A stretch of DNA of 64,000 bases. It comes from Ephydatia muelleri (taxonomy: Eukaryota > Porifera > Demospongiae > Spongillida > Spongillidae). Position numbers and translations under genes: made by a program. Where the stretch lies: positions 10,659,318 through 10,723,317 of the forward strand of contig JABACO010000009.1 of the NCBI GenBank assembly GCA_013339895.1. Reading direction: 5' to 3'. Below the pieces are notes generated by a model. The model made no database searches and was not told the DNA's origin. It saw nothing but the letters and a program-made list of their open reading frames with translations. Of this stretch, positions 1-13,112 are shown piece by piece (positions within the stretch are counted from its first letter, which is position 1; the number at the start of each line of letters is the position of its first letter).

Positions 1-438
1 ATGAGAATTGTTGACGACGTTAAGTAAAGTTGTAGGAACCAGCAGTGCCGAAATTCGCTTCATTTATAAATAGAAAACTTTTGGTGAAAAAAAAAAAAAA
101 AAAAAGTCGCTTGAGTTTACAGTCAGCCGCGTGTTCTTTAAGGTAAATTTTTGTATGGTATTGTTAAACTACGTGCACCGCGCGTGTATTTGATTTGAAG
201 TGTGGTGCATGAACTGGGAAAACGCGATACACGGACGTCCGCGCATGTTCGTGCTTGGATTGCACGGCATTAGGTAAAGTAGTATTCACGATGCATGTAT
301 CGTGGTATCACCAGTGGCATGCACACGATCGATCAACGTAATCAGCTGTGTACCCGTGCGTACTATGGGGGCGAGTGACCGCTTTCGAGCGTTCACTCAC
401 TTGCGACACATTCTTAGGCGCCCGCCGCCTTCCCTGCC
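1..438. other. Upstream region of the first gene
   Basis: No coding exon recognised. It contains an A-rich tract near 90-106 and GC-rich, CpG-containing sequence from about 170 to 435, directly before the first ATG at 439. The CpG-rich stretch is the likely promoter and 5'UTR of that gene. This is inferred from position and composition only. Confidence 0.35.
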
Positions 439-693
439 ATGAATGAGAAGGCTGACACGACATCAACGGAAGAGAAGAGGTAAGCCAGAGGCCCTATAGG
501 TTAAGCGATTCCCCTACGGTTTAAATTATAACAGGTGTGTATCGATCTGCATGCTATTAGTGTAGAATGTTATTGGTATGTCATGTTTGGTATGCTTTCT
601 GTATGCTGTTAAGTGCGTAACCATTGTCGCGTGGTAATCTGTCAGTAGTAGAAATGTACGCGCCAACTGGCGCTTGAGTGCATGCGACTCACG

Positions 694-761
<68 letters not shown>

Positions 762-2030
762 TCTCTATAGATCCGCGGTAGAAGGGCGCGGAAATGCATA
801 CGACAGCAGTAAGCCAAATATTAGCGTCGTCCAAACATAAGCGTCGATGTGGGGGGCTGGGTTTAGATCTGACGATGAACGGAACAAAGACAGAAGCCGT
901 TTTGATTCATGAAAACGGGGAAAAACAAGAACTCACGTAAGACGCTTATTAATTCAGATGTGACCCATTGCGAAACCTACATTCATGTACGCACAAGTTT
1001 TTTAAGTATCGTTCGTTCTAGTTCAAATAGTTTCCTGCGAGCACAACACACGCTTCGTGAAACAGAGAAGCTTTTGTCCACTGTGCACTGTTCCAGTGAC
1101 CACGGAAAAGACACGGAAGGACCCAAGGTTGTGGACAGAATCAAAAATTACTCTCCTTTGAAAATGACGAGATCCATGTCACTGAGGAAGAAAAGTAGAC
1201 CAACGCCCCCTCCCCCCAAGCCCGAGGTAGTATCATCTGGTATGACTGAAGAACAAATATATCTGAGCCAGGTCAGTGTATATGTTGTGTATCTTTGATG
1301 TATAGCCATGTGTGTGTATCGTGTGTGCATGTTGTCGCTGCACGTAATGAGTTGATTGTTGAGTCATACGCTAAATCATGTACAGGCTGTATATCCATTT
1401 TTCCAGATCAGCTGCATCAAGGCACTTAAAGAGTCTCTGGAAGAAATATTGGTATGTGGCAATTTAGGACGAGAGGAAAGGGAGGGGAGGGTGTCAAAGT
1501 GCACCAATCTGCTGCTATGTGTGTGCATTGCAGTAGACTACATGTTGTAGCTCACATACTCTTGCACACTCTTGCACACTATAATGACATACTCTTGCAC
1601 ACACATATTGACATACTTTTACCATCTCGAATCATTTATGGTACATCTACACTGGGCAAAGTTAACAAGCTACCTGAGTAGAAATTAATTTCAAAGGGGA
1701 TTTGCTTTCTTATCCTACACCATGGGCACATGTCATTGCTCTCAGTGGCCTTTGGTACATGTCATTGCTCTCAGTGGCCTTTGGTACATGTACATGTCAT
1801 TGCTCTCAATGGATGTGATGCAATTGTACACTATCTCTGACAAACAGCAGTGCATTCGAGACAAGGATACCACCATTGTGCAGTTGAAGCATGAGTTAGC
1901 TGGGATGCAAGACAATACTCAACAACCTGTCCTGTTTACCCAGTCCCCAGTCCTTCGGCGCAGTTCCAGTCGTGTTTCCCGTCGTCCTCAGTCTTGTCTT
2001 GACCTGATCAGTGTGGACAATAAACTGTGA
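439..2030 (+). CDS. Small coiled-coil protein, 4 exons, family not recognised
   Basis: Four exons join in frame: 439..479, 1097..1271, 1407..1451 and 1848..2030 (TGA). They have GT donors (GTAAGC, GTCAGT, GTATGT), AG acceptors and matching phases. The product is about 150 aa with a short acidic N-terminus, a basic proline-rich stretch (RPTPPPPKPE), then a helical heptad-like segment (IKALKESLEEIL followed by KDTTIVQLKHELAGMQ) and a Ser/Arg-rich tail. No enzyme motif, signal peptide or membrane segment is visible. The short central helix suggests a dimerisation or scaffold role, but I do not recognise the family. A TG microsatellite lies in intron 1 (696-759). The final acceptor is the least certain, because another AG lies three bases downstream. 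Confidence 0.6.
696..759. repeat. (TG)n microsatellite
   Basis: About 64 bp of TG dinucleotide with one C interruption, inside intron 1 of the first gene. His/Thr or Cys/Val reading frames here are artefacts of the repeat. Confidence 0.95.
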
Positions 2031-2350
2031 TTGCCTCTATCTCATATCTCATGCAGAAATCAGATGAGAAAATGAAACACTTATTTTATAACTGTTGCAT
2101 ATTTTTTGATATGGTTATTTGTGAACTTATTAAGCTGAATATATTTGGGCACACAATACAAACATCATACCAGTGCATTGAACTGTGGTGCGTAGGGTTT
2201 AATAGCTGTCGAGCCCTCCATTTATGTCAACAGTGGCATTTGTCTTCAATTACGTATTAGGTTACACTGCCACTAAAAAATAATACTATAATATCCATGC
2301 ACATACTCGTTTAAAGGCTTGTCTTCGCTTGGTCTTGAAGTTTATCAGAT

Positions 2351-2435
2351 CCTTCGATAGCTCAGCTGGTAGAGCGGTGGACTGTAGTGGTTAACTGATA
2401 TCCATAGGTCGCTGGTTCAATCCCGGCTCGAAGGA
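2351..2435 (+). tRNA. tRNA-Tyr (GTA) with 12-nt intron
   Basis: A complete cloverleaf is visible. The acceptor stem is CCTTCGA (2351-2357) paired with TCGAAGG (2428-2434), with discriminator A2435. The D arm holds GCTCAGCTGGTAGAGC (2360-2375). The anticodon GTA is at 2384-2386 and the anticodon stem pairs GTGGA (2377-2381) with TCCAT (2401-2405). The T arm contains GGTTCAATCCC. A 12-nt intron (2388-2399) follows position 37, as in eukaryotic tRNA-Tyr genes. A run of ten T from 2437 is a standard RNA polymerase III terminator, and the A and B box promoters are internal. Confidence 0.96.
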
Positions 2436-2436
2436 C

Positions 2437-2453
2437 TTTTTTTTTTCTTTTTT
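2437..2453 (+). terminator. Pol III terminator of tRNA-Tyr
   Basis: T10-C-T6 tract beginning two bases after the tRNA 3' end, typical of RNA polymerase III termination. Confidence 0.85.
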
Positions 2454-2626
2454 ACTAACCATCTCTTGAAGACATCTTTTGCCTTAAAGTACAACACTTC
2501 GTCACATCCCTCTTATGCTTTGCCTGCATTCGCTTGTGCCTTATCAGCAGCACTTTGCTGTGTTTCACATGAGAACACCCTGGAGGCATGGATCAAGTTA
2601 TTATTGCTGCCTAAATGTTGTCTACC

Positions 2627-2815
2627 ATCAGCCAAACGGAGAGGCAGACATCATCAGCCAAACGGAGAGGCAGACATCATAAGCCAAACGGAGAGGCAGA
2701 CATCATCAGCCAAACGGAGAGGCAGACATCATAAGCCAAACGGAGAGGCAGACATCATCAGCCAAACGGAGAGGCAGACATCATCAGCCAAACGGAGAGG
2801 CAGACATCATAAGCC
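2627..2815. repeat. 26-bp tandem repeat, about 7 copies
   Basis: Unit approximately CAGCCAAACGGAGAGGCAGA plus CATCAT, alternating TCAGCC and TAAGCC variants. It is followed by a 42-bp direct duplication (about 2816-2898). Both lie at the 5' edge of the retrotransposon remnant and may belong to its 5' region. Confidence 0.85.
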
Positions 2816-2869
2816 TATCGACATTACCATGCTCTGTGACCTCTGGTCTCGGGGCCTATCGACATTACC

Positions 2870-5360
2870 ATGCTCTGTGACCTCTGGTCTCGGGGCCAAT
2901 TCGGTGTATTGTGGCGTCTAACACAATGTCGCTCCAATCTGGCCCCTTCCACCAAAAACTTTGACAGGTCGCTTCACCCACGACTTGAGTATGCAATATC
3001 TCTTGCAAGGGAAGGCCTATATTCAAAAGCATGCCAGATTTTAACATCATCAGGATTAGCACCTAACACTCCCGAAACCTGGCAATTACTGGAACAAAAG
3101 CATCCCAGGGGGACACCACCAATACAGCCCAACTCTTCTTGTCACTCCTATCAGTGTGCCTCCTGACTTTGACATCATATTGATGCTTAGGTCCTTTCCT
3201 AAACTGACTGCTGCTGGTCCATCTGGTATGCGAGTTCAACACCTTTTAGATGCAGCTTCTGTCCCTCTACCTACACCTATCTCTACTTCCTTGCGTCATA
3301 TAATAAATGTTCTAGCAGCTGGTAAAGCTCCACAGGAGTTGGCTATCTTCCTCTCTGGAGCAAGCTTGACTGCTCTTTCAAAGAACAAACCAAACGGTCC
3401 ATCTGATATTCGCCCCATTGCAGTTGGTGAGGTGCTGAGAAGGATCACCAGCAAATGTCTATGCCATCTCATCAGAGTTAAAGCAGCCGATTTCTTTCAA
3501 CCTTTGCAGTTGGGAGTAACCTGCCCACAGGGTGTGGAAATAATTGTCCACCACCTCCGGAGCTGCATCAAAGACCATTGTTCTGATAAGGATATTGTAG
3601 TACTCAAAGTTGACATGACTAATGCCTTTAATCTGGTGTCACGACAAGCCGTTCTTGATAACTGTGCCCAGCACTTCTCGGAATTTCTTGCATGGACTTC
3701 GTGGTGTTACAGCCAGCACCCACTCCTATGGCACCAACTGGGGATACTCACCTCACAGGTGGGAGTACAGCAGGGGGATCCACTGGGTCCCTTTCTGTTT
3801 GCTCTTGTTCTCCAACGAATAGTAAACATGATCACACTGATGAAGAATGTGCTGATGTGTCACACAATGCTTGGTATTTAGATGATGGCTCACTGGCAGG
3901 CAAATCAGCTTCTGTGCTGAGAGCTTTGAATATTGTTAGCTCACAAGGTCCAGAACTTGGGTTTAACATTAACTTCAAGAAGTGTGAATTGTATGGAACA
4001 GGTCATTCCCCAGTGCAATCCAGACCTCCAACACATATCACCTAGAATTACTTGGAGCTCCAATTGGTGATTCTGAATATTGCAACCAGTTCATTTCTAG
4101 AAAGCATCAGGCTGCCTTAGCTCTTCTGTCCACCCTTGAAGAAATTGGCAGTTTAGACCCACAAGTTGCATTGGCCCTGTTGTGTCTCTGCTCTGGTTTC
4201 TGCAAGCTGATCCACATTGCCAGAGTCACTCCACCACACCTTATCTTGGATGCCATGCAGCGCTATGACGCGGATATTCGCTGCTCCTTTGCAAACTGCA
4301 CTGGCGTTGACGCCTCTGATACTGCTTGGAAGCAAGCTAAAATGAGTCTGCGAAGAGGAGGATTGGGGCTTCGCTCACTAGCTGATCACTCTTCAGCAGC
4401 CTATATAGCATCCTTTTGCACATCTGGATGTGTACAAACTACACCACATTTGGATAAAGTCATCTCTCACTATAATAGTTGTGTTTCAGATTGTAATACC
4501 TTATCAGTCAGTTCACTGAAGGATAACAGTCCAAACCAAAAGAAACTATCAGACTCTATTGAAGCATTACAATTCAACTCACTCCTCAGCACAAGTTCCA
4601 CAGCAGACAGGGCACGATTATTATCCATCTCCTCCCCTCATGCTTCTCTGTAGTTCCATCAATCAGCCTCGGTTTGCACTTTGAACCACAAGAGTTTAAT
4701 ACAGCACTAAAATGGTGGCTTGGGATTAATCCCTCAATGTGTTTAGACGGTAATTTAATGGCTTGCCCTCTTTGTCCAGGTAATTCACTTGACCCTTTGG
4801 GGCATCATTGTGTAACCTGCAAGAGAGGCGGCAATGTCACTTTGAGGCATAATGCGTTAAGTAATGTGCTATTCAATACCTCCCGTAGAGCTGGCTTGTC
4901 ATCACATCTTGAGGTTGGTAGTGGCTGGGGTCAGGAGAGTTCAAGAACCCGTCCAGCAGACATTCTAGTCACCAATTGGGACAACGGCATCTCAGCAGCT
5001 TTCGATGTCACTGTTGCATCTCCGCTCAATTCTAGTACCATTACGGAAGTGGGCATGTACTCAGGTGCTGCAGCAAGAGCAGCTGAGCTCAGAAAGCACA
5101 CTCAAAATGACTCGAAATGGGCTGAAATAAGTTGTAAATGTATTCCGCTGGCGGTAGAGTGTTATGGTGCATGGGGTCCAGAGGCTCTAAAGGCCTTCTC
5201 ACAAGTAGCCACTCGTTTAGCCATTCGTGGGAATACCTCTAAATCTATGGCATTGACTGACCTCTTTGGTCGCCTCAGTCACTCACTGATTAGAGCTAAT
5301 GCTCGTGCCATTCTGAGTCGTTCCTACTCCCACCTTATGCAGCAGGTGGATGAACTCTAA
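2870..5360 (+). pseudogene. Degraded non-LTR retrotransposon (RT + RLE endonuclease)
   Basis: Frame-broken coding region spread over ORFs at 2870-3166, 3156-3881, 3692-4045, 4171-4653 and 4674-5360. Reverse-transcriptase blocks are visible: GPSGMR, DIRPIAVGEVLRR, catalytic box A KVDMTNAFNLVS, box B GVQQGDPLGPFLFALVL and the active-site box WYLDD near 3880. Downstream is a Cys/His cluster (CPLC...GHHC..C...RH, 4765-4860), then RPADILV...AFDVTV (4950-5015), the pattern of a PD-(D/E)XK restriction-like endonuclease, as in R2/CRE/NeSL-type elements. About four frameshifts in 2.5 kb indicate a dead copy. No poly(A) tail, LTR or target duplication was seen. Confidence 0.85.
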
Positions 5361-5459
5361 TTTGTGTGTATTCGTTTGTATTGTGTGTATGTATTCTTTT
5401 ATCACAGCATCGTTATTGCGAATAAAGAACAAGACTTAAAACAGAAGTAGTAACAATCA

Positions 5460-6340
5460 TAGCTGGTGGGGCGGGGCTTTCACTGAGATAAACAAGTTGC
5501 CCCACAGATGTAAGGATGTAAGGCCTATGGCTGTTGGAAAAGTGCTTAAAGTATGAGCCCCCTACAGTTTGGAGTTGGTGGTCCACATTGGTAAGAAAAA
5601 GTAATTCATGGCATTAGGTAATGTATGTAAAAGCATTGGGTGATGATTGAAGAATTTGCTGTCGACTTCAGAAATGCCTTCAATCTTGTGTCCACCAAAA
5701 AAAAGAACTCTTTCAAGATTTTTTTTCCCCAGAGCTACTCCCTTGGGTTTCCTGGTGCTATGGTACCCATCCTATCATGTGGGCACCTCGTGGGTCACCT
5801 TAGTTCCAAAGCAGGAGTGCAGCAAGGAGACCTTTTGGGACCCTTGTTTTTTGCCCTAGTTTTGAATGCCTCGACCTCTTGCTTCATGCTTGGTATTCTC
5901 AGATCACTTTGTGCACTTACCTAATCCATGAACTTGACCCCACCCTTGGCCCCTCCCATTGGCTTATTTCTCGTGTGAGCTTTTCTGAGTGATGTCATCA
6001 TGTTATGAAGTGCTCTGATTTGCCACACTTTAACATCACAGGGGCTTCTATTGGAGATTACATTTCCTGTTCCAGCTACAATTCCAAGCATCTTGAGGTA
6101 CAAAAGCTTCAGTCCTTTCAAACTAGAAGAGGTTGGTATTGTACATCCACAAGTGGCCTTAATCCTTATTTCATACATTAGGGGTCATTGTGGTTATGCA
6201 ACACACTACTCAGTATATTTGGCTCAGTGCTACTGTTTCACGCAGTTCCATCTTCATGGCAAGCTGCTTGCTGAGTCTAGAGAAACATTCTTGGGCTTCA
6301 CATCGCCACCCATTGCAGAACAACACAACAAAGGTGTCAT
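5460..6340 (+). pseudogene. Second, more decayed RT fragment
   Basis: Translation in shifting frames gives DFRNAFNLVS, then GVQQGDLLGPLFFALVL (5812-5865), then a GASIGDY segment near 6043. These parallel the box A, box B and post-catalytic (GAPIGDS) regions of the element just upstream, in the same order and orientation. Stops and frameshifts are numerous. It is an older relative or partial tandem copy that ends at the 23-bp minisatellite. Confidence 0.7.
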
Positions 6341-7350
6341 GTACCAGAGAACAGTCTAACGTGTACCAGAGAACAGTCTAACATGTACCAGAGGAACAGT
6401 CTAACATATACCAGAGGAACAGTCTAACATATACCAGAGGAACAGTCTAACATGTACCAGAGGAACAGTCTAACATGTACCAGAGGAACAGTCTAACGTG
6501 TACCAGAGGAACAGTCAAACGTGTACCAGAGGAACAGTCTAACGTGTACCAGAGGAACAGTCTAACATGTACCAGAGGAACAGTCTAACATATACCAGAG
6601 GAACAGTCTAACATGTACCAGAGGAACAGTCTAACATGTACCAGAGGAACAGTCTAACATATACCAGAGGAACAGTCTAACATGTACCAGAGGAACAGTC
6701 TAACGTGTACCAGAGGAACAGTCTAACATGTACCAGAGGAACAGTCTAACGTGTACCAGAGGAACAGTCTAACATGTACCAGAGGAACAGTCTAACATGT
6801 ACCAGAGGAACAGTCTAACGTGTACCAGAGGAACAGTCTAACATATACCAGAGGAACAGTCTAACATGTACCAGAGGAACAGTCTAACGTGTACCAGAGG
6901 AACAGTCTAACATGTACCAGAGGAACAGTCTAACATGTACCAGAGGAACAGTCTAACATGTACCAGAGGAACAGTCTAACATGTACCAGAGGAACAGTCT
7001 AACATGTACCAGAGGAACTCTAACGTGTACCAGAGGAACAGTCTAACATGTACCAGAGGAACAGTTTAACGTGTACCAGATGAACAGTCTAACATGTACC
7101 AGAGGAACAGTCTAACATGTACCAGAGAACAGTCTAACATATACCAGAGGAACAGTCAAACGTGTACCAGAGGAACAGTCTAACATGTACCAGAGGAACA
7201 GTCTAACATGTACCAGAGGAACAGTCTAACATGTACCAGAGGAACAGTCTAACATGTACCAGAGGAACAGTCTAACATGTACCAGAGGAACAGTCTAACA
7301 TGTACCAGAGGAACAGTCTAACATGTACCAGAGGAACAGTCTAACATGTA
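6338..7350. repeat. 23-bp minisatellite, about 44 copies
   Basis: Unit TACCAGAGGAACAGTCTAAC plus ATG, with ATG/GTG/ATA variants and a few shortened or edited units (for example near 7015 and 7120). There are no unique spacers between units. It lies immediately upstream of the first recognisable copine exon (from 7355) and probably fills an intron. Confidence 0.95.
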
Positions 7351-7354
7351 CAAG

Positions 7355-8888
<1,534 letters not shown>

Positions 8889-9153
8889 AGCAAAAAGCAT
8901 TAATAACTGGTTTAATAATCCATCCTAACATTTTTATTGCTTTTTACAATTTCAAGTAACTGTGCATAGATCACATATGCAGCAATCTGAATTGTGGGGC
9001 TCCCCCTCTGGTATCCTCTACAAGGCAGCCCCTCCCCTCTGGGCGTTTCCCAATGGAACCCCTCTCCCGCCGGTAGCTCCTCTCTGCTACCACACAACTC
9101 CCAGCATAGTACTCTGTCACATCAAGAAAACAAATTAATAATCTGATGCACGA

Positions 9154-9175
9154 GGGGGGGGGGGGGGGGGGGGGG
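9154..9175. repeat. Poly-G tract
   Basis: About 22 consecutive G directly after the stop codon of the minus-strand gene (stop at 9176-9178 on the reverse strand). Its length is likely unstable or mis-assembled. Confidence 0.8.
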
Positions 9176-10701
9176 TTACATTTTACCCCACGCCCCTGAC
9201 ATACACCTCCGCCCCCAACTTTGTGTTCTTAACTTTTTCTTGTCCCAAGATGGTTTCAGACCCACAAGTGCATCGATTTTTTTCCTGGTGTGGGTATAGA
9301 TACCGCGCTGTAACATTGTCTGATACGTGGGGTTCATGAGCAATGGCTTGTGCATTGGGTCAGAGCTTGTGTATGTCCATATGGGTGATAGTGTGGTGAG
9401 ACACTGGGCGGCCAACTCATCATATGGCTTGTCATACACTGCTTTTGGACAAATGCTGTCCCCCTCTTGGGGCATGGGCTGTGTGGAGTGAGGGAATAGC
9501 ACCTCTGATGTCTGGGTGTGTATTGGTGCAGTGTAGGTGCTTGTGGAGTATAGCCCTATGGCTTCATGCTCTCAAACCTCCCTCCCTCTCAGAACTGACC
9601 CTCACCTGTCGTGGTGCTGGCTCCTCCTCTACCTCCTCCACCTCCACCACCTCCTCCACCACCTCCTCCACCACCTCCTCCACCACCTCCTCCACCACCT
9701 CCTCCACCACCTCCTCCACCACCTCCTCCACCACCTCCTCCACCACCTCCTCCACCACCTCCTCCACCACCTCCTCCACCACCTCCTCCACCACCTCCTC
9801 CACCACCTCCTCCACCACCTTCTCCACCACCTCCTCCACCTCCTCCTCTTCCTCCTCCACCTCTTCCACCTCCTCCTCCATCTCCTCCACCTCTTCCACC
9901 TCCTCCACCTCTTCCACCTCCTGTTAAAACATGTACACGATTATCCAGTGTACGTAAATGCCAACACCTCCCCCTCCCACCCCTCACCACTCCTCAACAC
10001 CTCCCTCTCCCACCCCTCACCACTTCTCACCACCTCCCCCTCCCACCCCTCACCACTCCTCACCACCTCCCCCTCCCACCCCTCACCACTCCTCAACACC
10101 TCCCCCTCCCACTCCTCACCACCTCCCCCTCCCACCCCTCACCACTCCTTACCACCTCCCCTCCCACCCCTCACCACTCCACAATTTCCATCTACTGAAC
10201 ATGTGCAATCCAGTGCATGTTGATATAGAATACACAATCTGCATTGTAATACAGCATAGCACTTAACTCCCCTCCCTGCCCTGTTACTCCTTTGCCCCTC
10301 CCTCCCCTCCCTCCCCTCCCTCCCCTCCCTCCCCTCCCTCCCCTCCCTCCCCTCCCACACATCCCTCCCACATATTGGTACCACTGTGGCTAGCAGGGGT
10401 GATGGTAGGGGAGTGGTAGAGGAGTGTGTGGTGGCAGCTCGTGGGGAGATGGTGGGGTTGGGGTAGCCCCCCTTTTGACCTGATGAGGGGATATCCTCCT
10501 TCTCCAGCAGGTTATTTAGCTCTTTTACTTGATATGTGAAGGCACATCACCCCCACTCCAAGTAAACCACACCCACTCCCAGCAAGCCACATCCACACCT
10601 GTAAGCCACACCCACTTCCTGTACAAATGGAGTAAATCCATTCTCTCCTACTGCTGCTTGACAGTCTTCTCCAGCTGGAGCTGAGCTCCATTAGTTGGGG
10701 T
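9176..10701 (-). CDS. Hypothetical coiled-coil protein with Glu/Val-repeat exon (5' end not found)
   Basis: Four minus-strand exons join with consistent phases: 10652..10701, 10361..10527, 9618..9924 and 9176..9478 (stop TAA). The first two give a helical segment (NGAQLQLEKTVKQ joined to KELNNLLEKED), then a Ser/Thr/Pro-rich linker. The third exon is about 100 residues of EEVVEEV repeats encoded by the (CCTCCACCA)n tract, bounded by a good acceptor (TTTTAACAG) and donor (CAGGTGAGG). The last exon encodes a Tyr/Pro-rich, then Lys/Trp-rich tail (PYDELAAQC, SPIWTYTSSDP, LKPSWDKKKL). No known domain recognised. The repeat exon is acidic on the minus strand but would be poly-Pro or poly-Ser on the plus strand, and only the minus reading has flanking splice sites. 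Upstream exons probably lie between 10.7 and 12.3 kb. Confidence 0.5.
9631..9925. repeat. (CCTCCACCA)n 9-bp array
   Basis: Triplet-periodic array of CCTCCACCA/CCTCTTCCA units, open in most frames because its period is a multiple of three. It probably encodes the EEVVEEV segment of the minus-strand gene. Confidence 0.9.
9957..10362. repeat. 33-bp C-rich repeat followed by CCCTCCCT tract
   Basis: About seven copies of a 33-bp unit (CACCTCCCCCTCCCACCCCT plus CACCACTCCTCAA) at 9957-10185, then (CCCTCCCT)n at 10276-10355. Both fall inside an intron of the minus-strand gene. Confidence 0.85.
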
Positions 10702-12359
10702 CTGCACAGATGCACACTAATAACTTGCCACATATAACAGCAGTGTAACAATGCAGCTAGCTATAAGCCCTCCCTGGTCCAACTCCTGGTCCAGACATGG
10801 ACCCACCTCCCCCGACACTATGACTCTTACGCACTGCGAATCGGACAATCAAAATTGTGATTAGTCATTGGGACATCCTTCTGTTGCTTGTACTGGAATG
10901 TAGCAAATATATGTTGGGTACTTTTCACAGCAACGATCCTATAGCAAGTCAATGCATTGTTGCATACATGTGGATGACAAAATCAGAGCTAGATCACATG
11001 ATGCATTGAGGTCATGCATTCATTACGAAACTATTGAGTGCAAGGTGCTTGTAACCTCCACATGACCAACAGTAAAGTTGTCCAGGCTCTGACACTAAAT
11101 TGAGTACAGAATCCCTCCATTCATGGATTCTAAAACATGAATACGTAAACATTTTAACACGCCCCCAGTGCAATTACATGTTTGAGTGCAACCACAGCGA
11201 TCGATTTAAATGTGTAAAAGGGTTGTTACACAAGACAGTTACCAGTGCGTATGGAGACATTCAAAACAAAAAACCACTACTTTTAAATGGACCTTTTATT
11301 ACTTCATTGATTTTTACTTGATTTCATAAAATGTTTATTAAAATTAGTCATCAATGGCCTCCTCAGCCTGTCACTGATTAGAGCTCCATCCTGGCTCACC
11401 CACAATCACCCAAACAAGAAAATAAACTGTGCAAATTTGAATGTGTTGCTTTATGAGCGTTTTGATATTGCTGACAACAATCTAATTGAACTGGTATATC
11501 GAAATCAAGTGCTAAATTAATTTCAATCCCAAGTTATATTGATTTAAAACTTTTGCCTTCATTTGAAAAACCTTTCGCAAACACTCCTGACCTTTTGAAC
11601 AGAGTGTACAATTTAACAGAAACTCTAAACATGCACACCAAAGGTTGGCTTAAATCCCCGTTAAAAAATAAATAAAATCGTACACCCCTAAGAATGACAA
11701 TAATTACGTTCCCCATCCCCCTAGGCAACTGGCAACTAACATACCCTGAGCGGACATCATTTTTGCCCATATTCTAACCACCTCCAGGTCACCATTAAAT
11801 GACATAGCCGGTTGCATGCTATGTAGCGTTTGCATCTTTCCGTGTTGCGAGTGTGGGGCTGGACTCGGTCATTGTCTTGGCCCGAGTCCCGGTTCAGTTA
11901 TCGATACTGTAATTAGTGTCACTGCGCTTGTATTAATATCGCAGCAGCACCCTCCCGGCAGCACGCATTACACTGTATTATAGTGTACTATTAACGTACG
12001 AGTGCATTGGTAAATTAATTATAATTAATTGTACGGGTGCAGCCAGGGCGGCGGGCGGGAGTGGCTAGAAATGTGTCTCACTGGGTTTCTGTCAACTGTT
12101 TGATGAAAACAATACCCATAAATATAGACCTGGCTAGATTCTTATCATTTCATACCTCCGGATCCAAAATGTGAATAATTTATAAGAACGGAAAATCACT
12201 TTCGGGAGGGCTTGCAACGTCAGTGACGTCACAATTATATGCTCGTCTATTCTCAGAAGCCCGCCGAAAATGTTCTTGTTTTTCATCAGTCCCTGACTCT
12301 ATTGATGTATAATGGTTCCTCATGGGTGTGAAAAGACATTGTGTGTACAAGCTGCTTGC
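10702..12359. other. Intergenic or unresolved region
   Basis: No exon chain could be established. A possible minus-strand terminal exon near 11,351-11,372 (reading AEEAIDD then stop, after an AG and before a reversed AATAAA near 11,330) is too short to support. A CpG-richer stretch at 11,830-12,060 and a full CRE (TGACGTCA, 12224-12231) suggest promoter activity nearby. Confidence 0.3.
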
Positions 12360-13112
12360 ATGACTGCATGGTCTGGAGCTACATGGTCTGGGTTTGGTGC
12401 TGCATGGTCTGGTGCTGCATGGTCTGGTGCTGCATGGTTTGGTGCTGCATGGTCTGGTGCTACATGGTCTGGTGCTACATGGTCTGGTGCTACATGGTCT
12501 GGTGCTACATGGTCTGGTGCTACATGGTCTGGTGCTGCATGGTCTGGTGCTGCATGGTCTGGTGCTACATGGTCTGGTGCTACATGGTCTGGTGCTACAT
12601 GGTCTGGTGCTACATGGTCTGGTGCTACATGGTCTGGTGCTACATGGTCTGGTGCTACATGGTCTGGTGCTACATGGTCTGGTGCTGCATGGTCTGGTGC
12701 TGCATGGTCTGGTGCTGCATGGTCTGGTGCTACATGGTCTGGTGCTACATGGTCTGGTGCTGCATGGTCTGGTGCTACATGGTCTGGTGCTGCATGGTCT
12801 GGTGCTACATGGTCTGGTGCTGCATGGTCTGGTGCTGCATGGTCTGGTGCTACATGGTCTGGTGCTACATGGTCTGGTGCTGCATGGTCTGGTGCTACAT
12901 GGTCTGGTGCTACATGGTCTGGTGCTGCATGGTCTGGTGCTACATGGTCTGGTGCTACATGGTCTGGTGCTGCATGGTCTGGTGCTACATGGTCTGGTGC
13001 TACATGGTCTGGTGCTGCATGGTCTGGTGCTACATGGTCTGGTGCTACATGGTCTGGTGCTGCATGGTCTGGTGCTACATGGTCTGGTGCTACATGGTCT
13101 GGTGCTGCATGC
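12360..13112. repeat. 15-bp satellite, about 50 copies
   Basis: Unit GGTCTGGTGCTACAT with a TACAT/TGCAT alternation. Because 15 is divisible by three and the unit lacks stops in most frames, long repetitive reading frames appear on both strands (for example CSTRP repeats on minus). I treat these as artefacts of the satellite, not genes. Confidence 0.95.

Noticed and set aside
6338-7350. CRISPR-like array of regular 23-bp units
   Set aside because: Units are directly contiguous with no unique spacers, in a eukaryotic gene context. It is a minisatellite.
9611-10198. Poly-proline and His/Leu plus-strand frames
   Set aside because: Low-complexity shadows of the CCTCCACCA array. The minus reading has flanking splice sites and is preferred.
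11340-11420. Possible minus-strand terminal exon (AEEAIDD, stop) with a nearby reversed AATAAA
   Set aside because: Too short and without a supported upstream exon.
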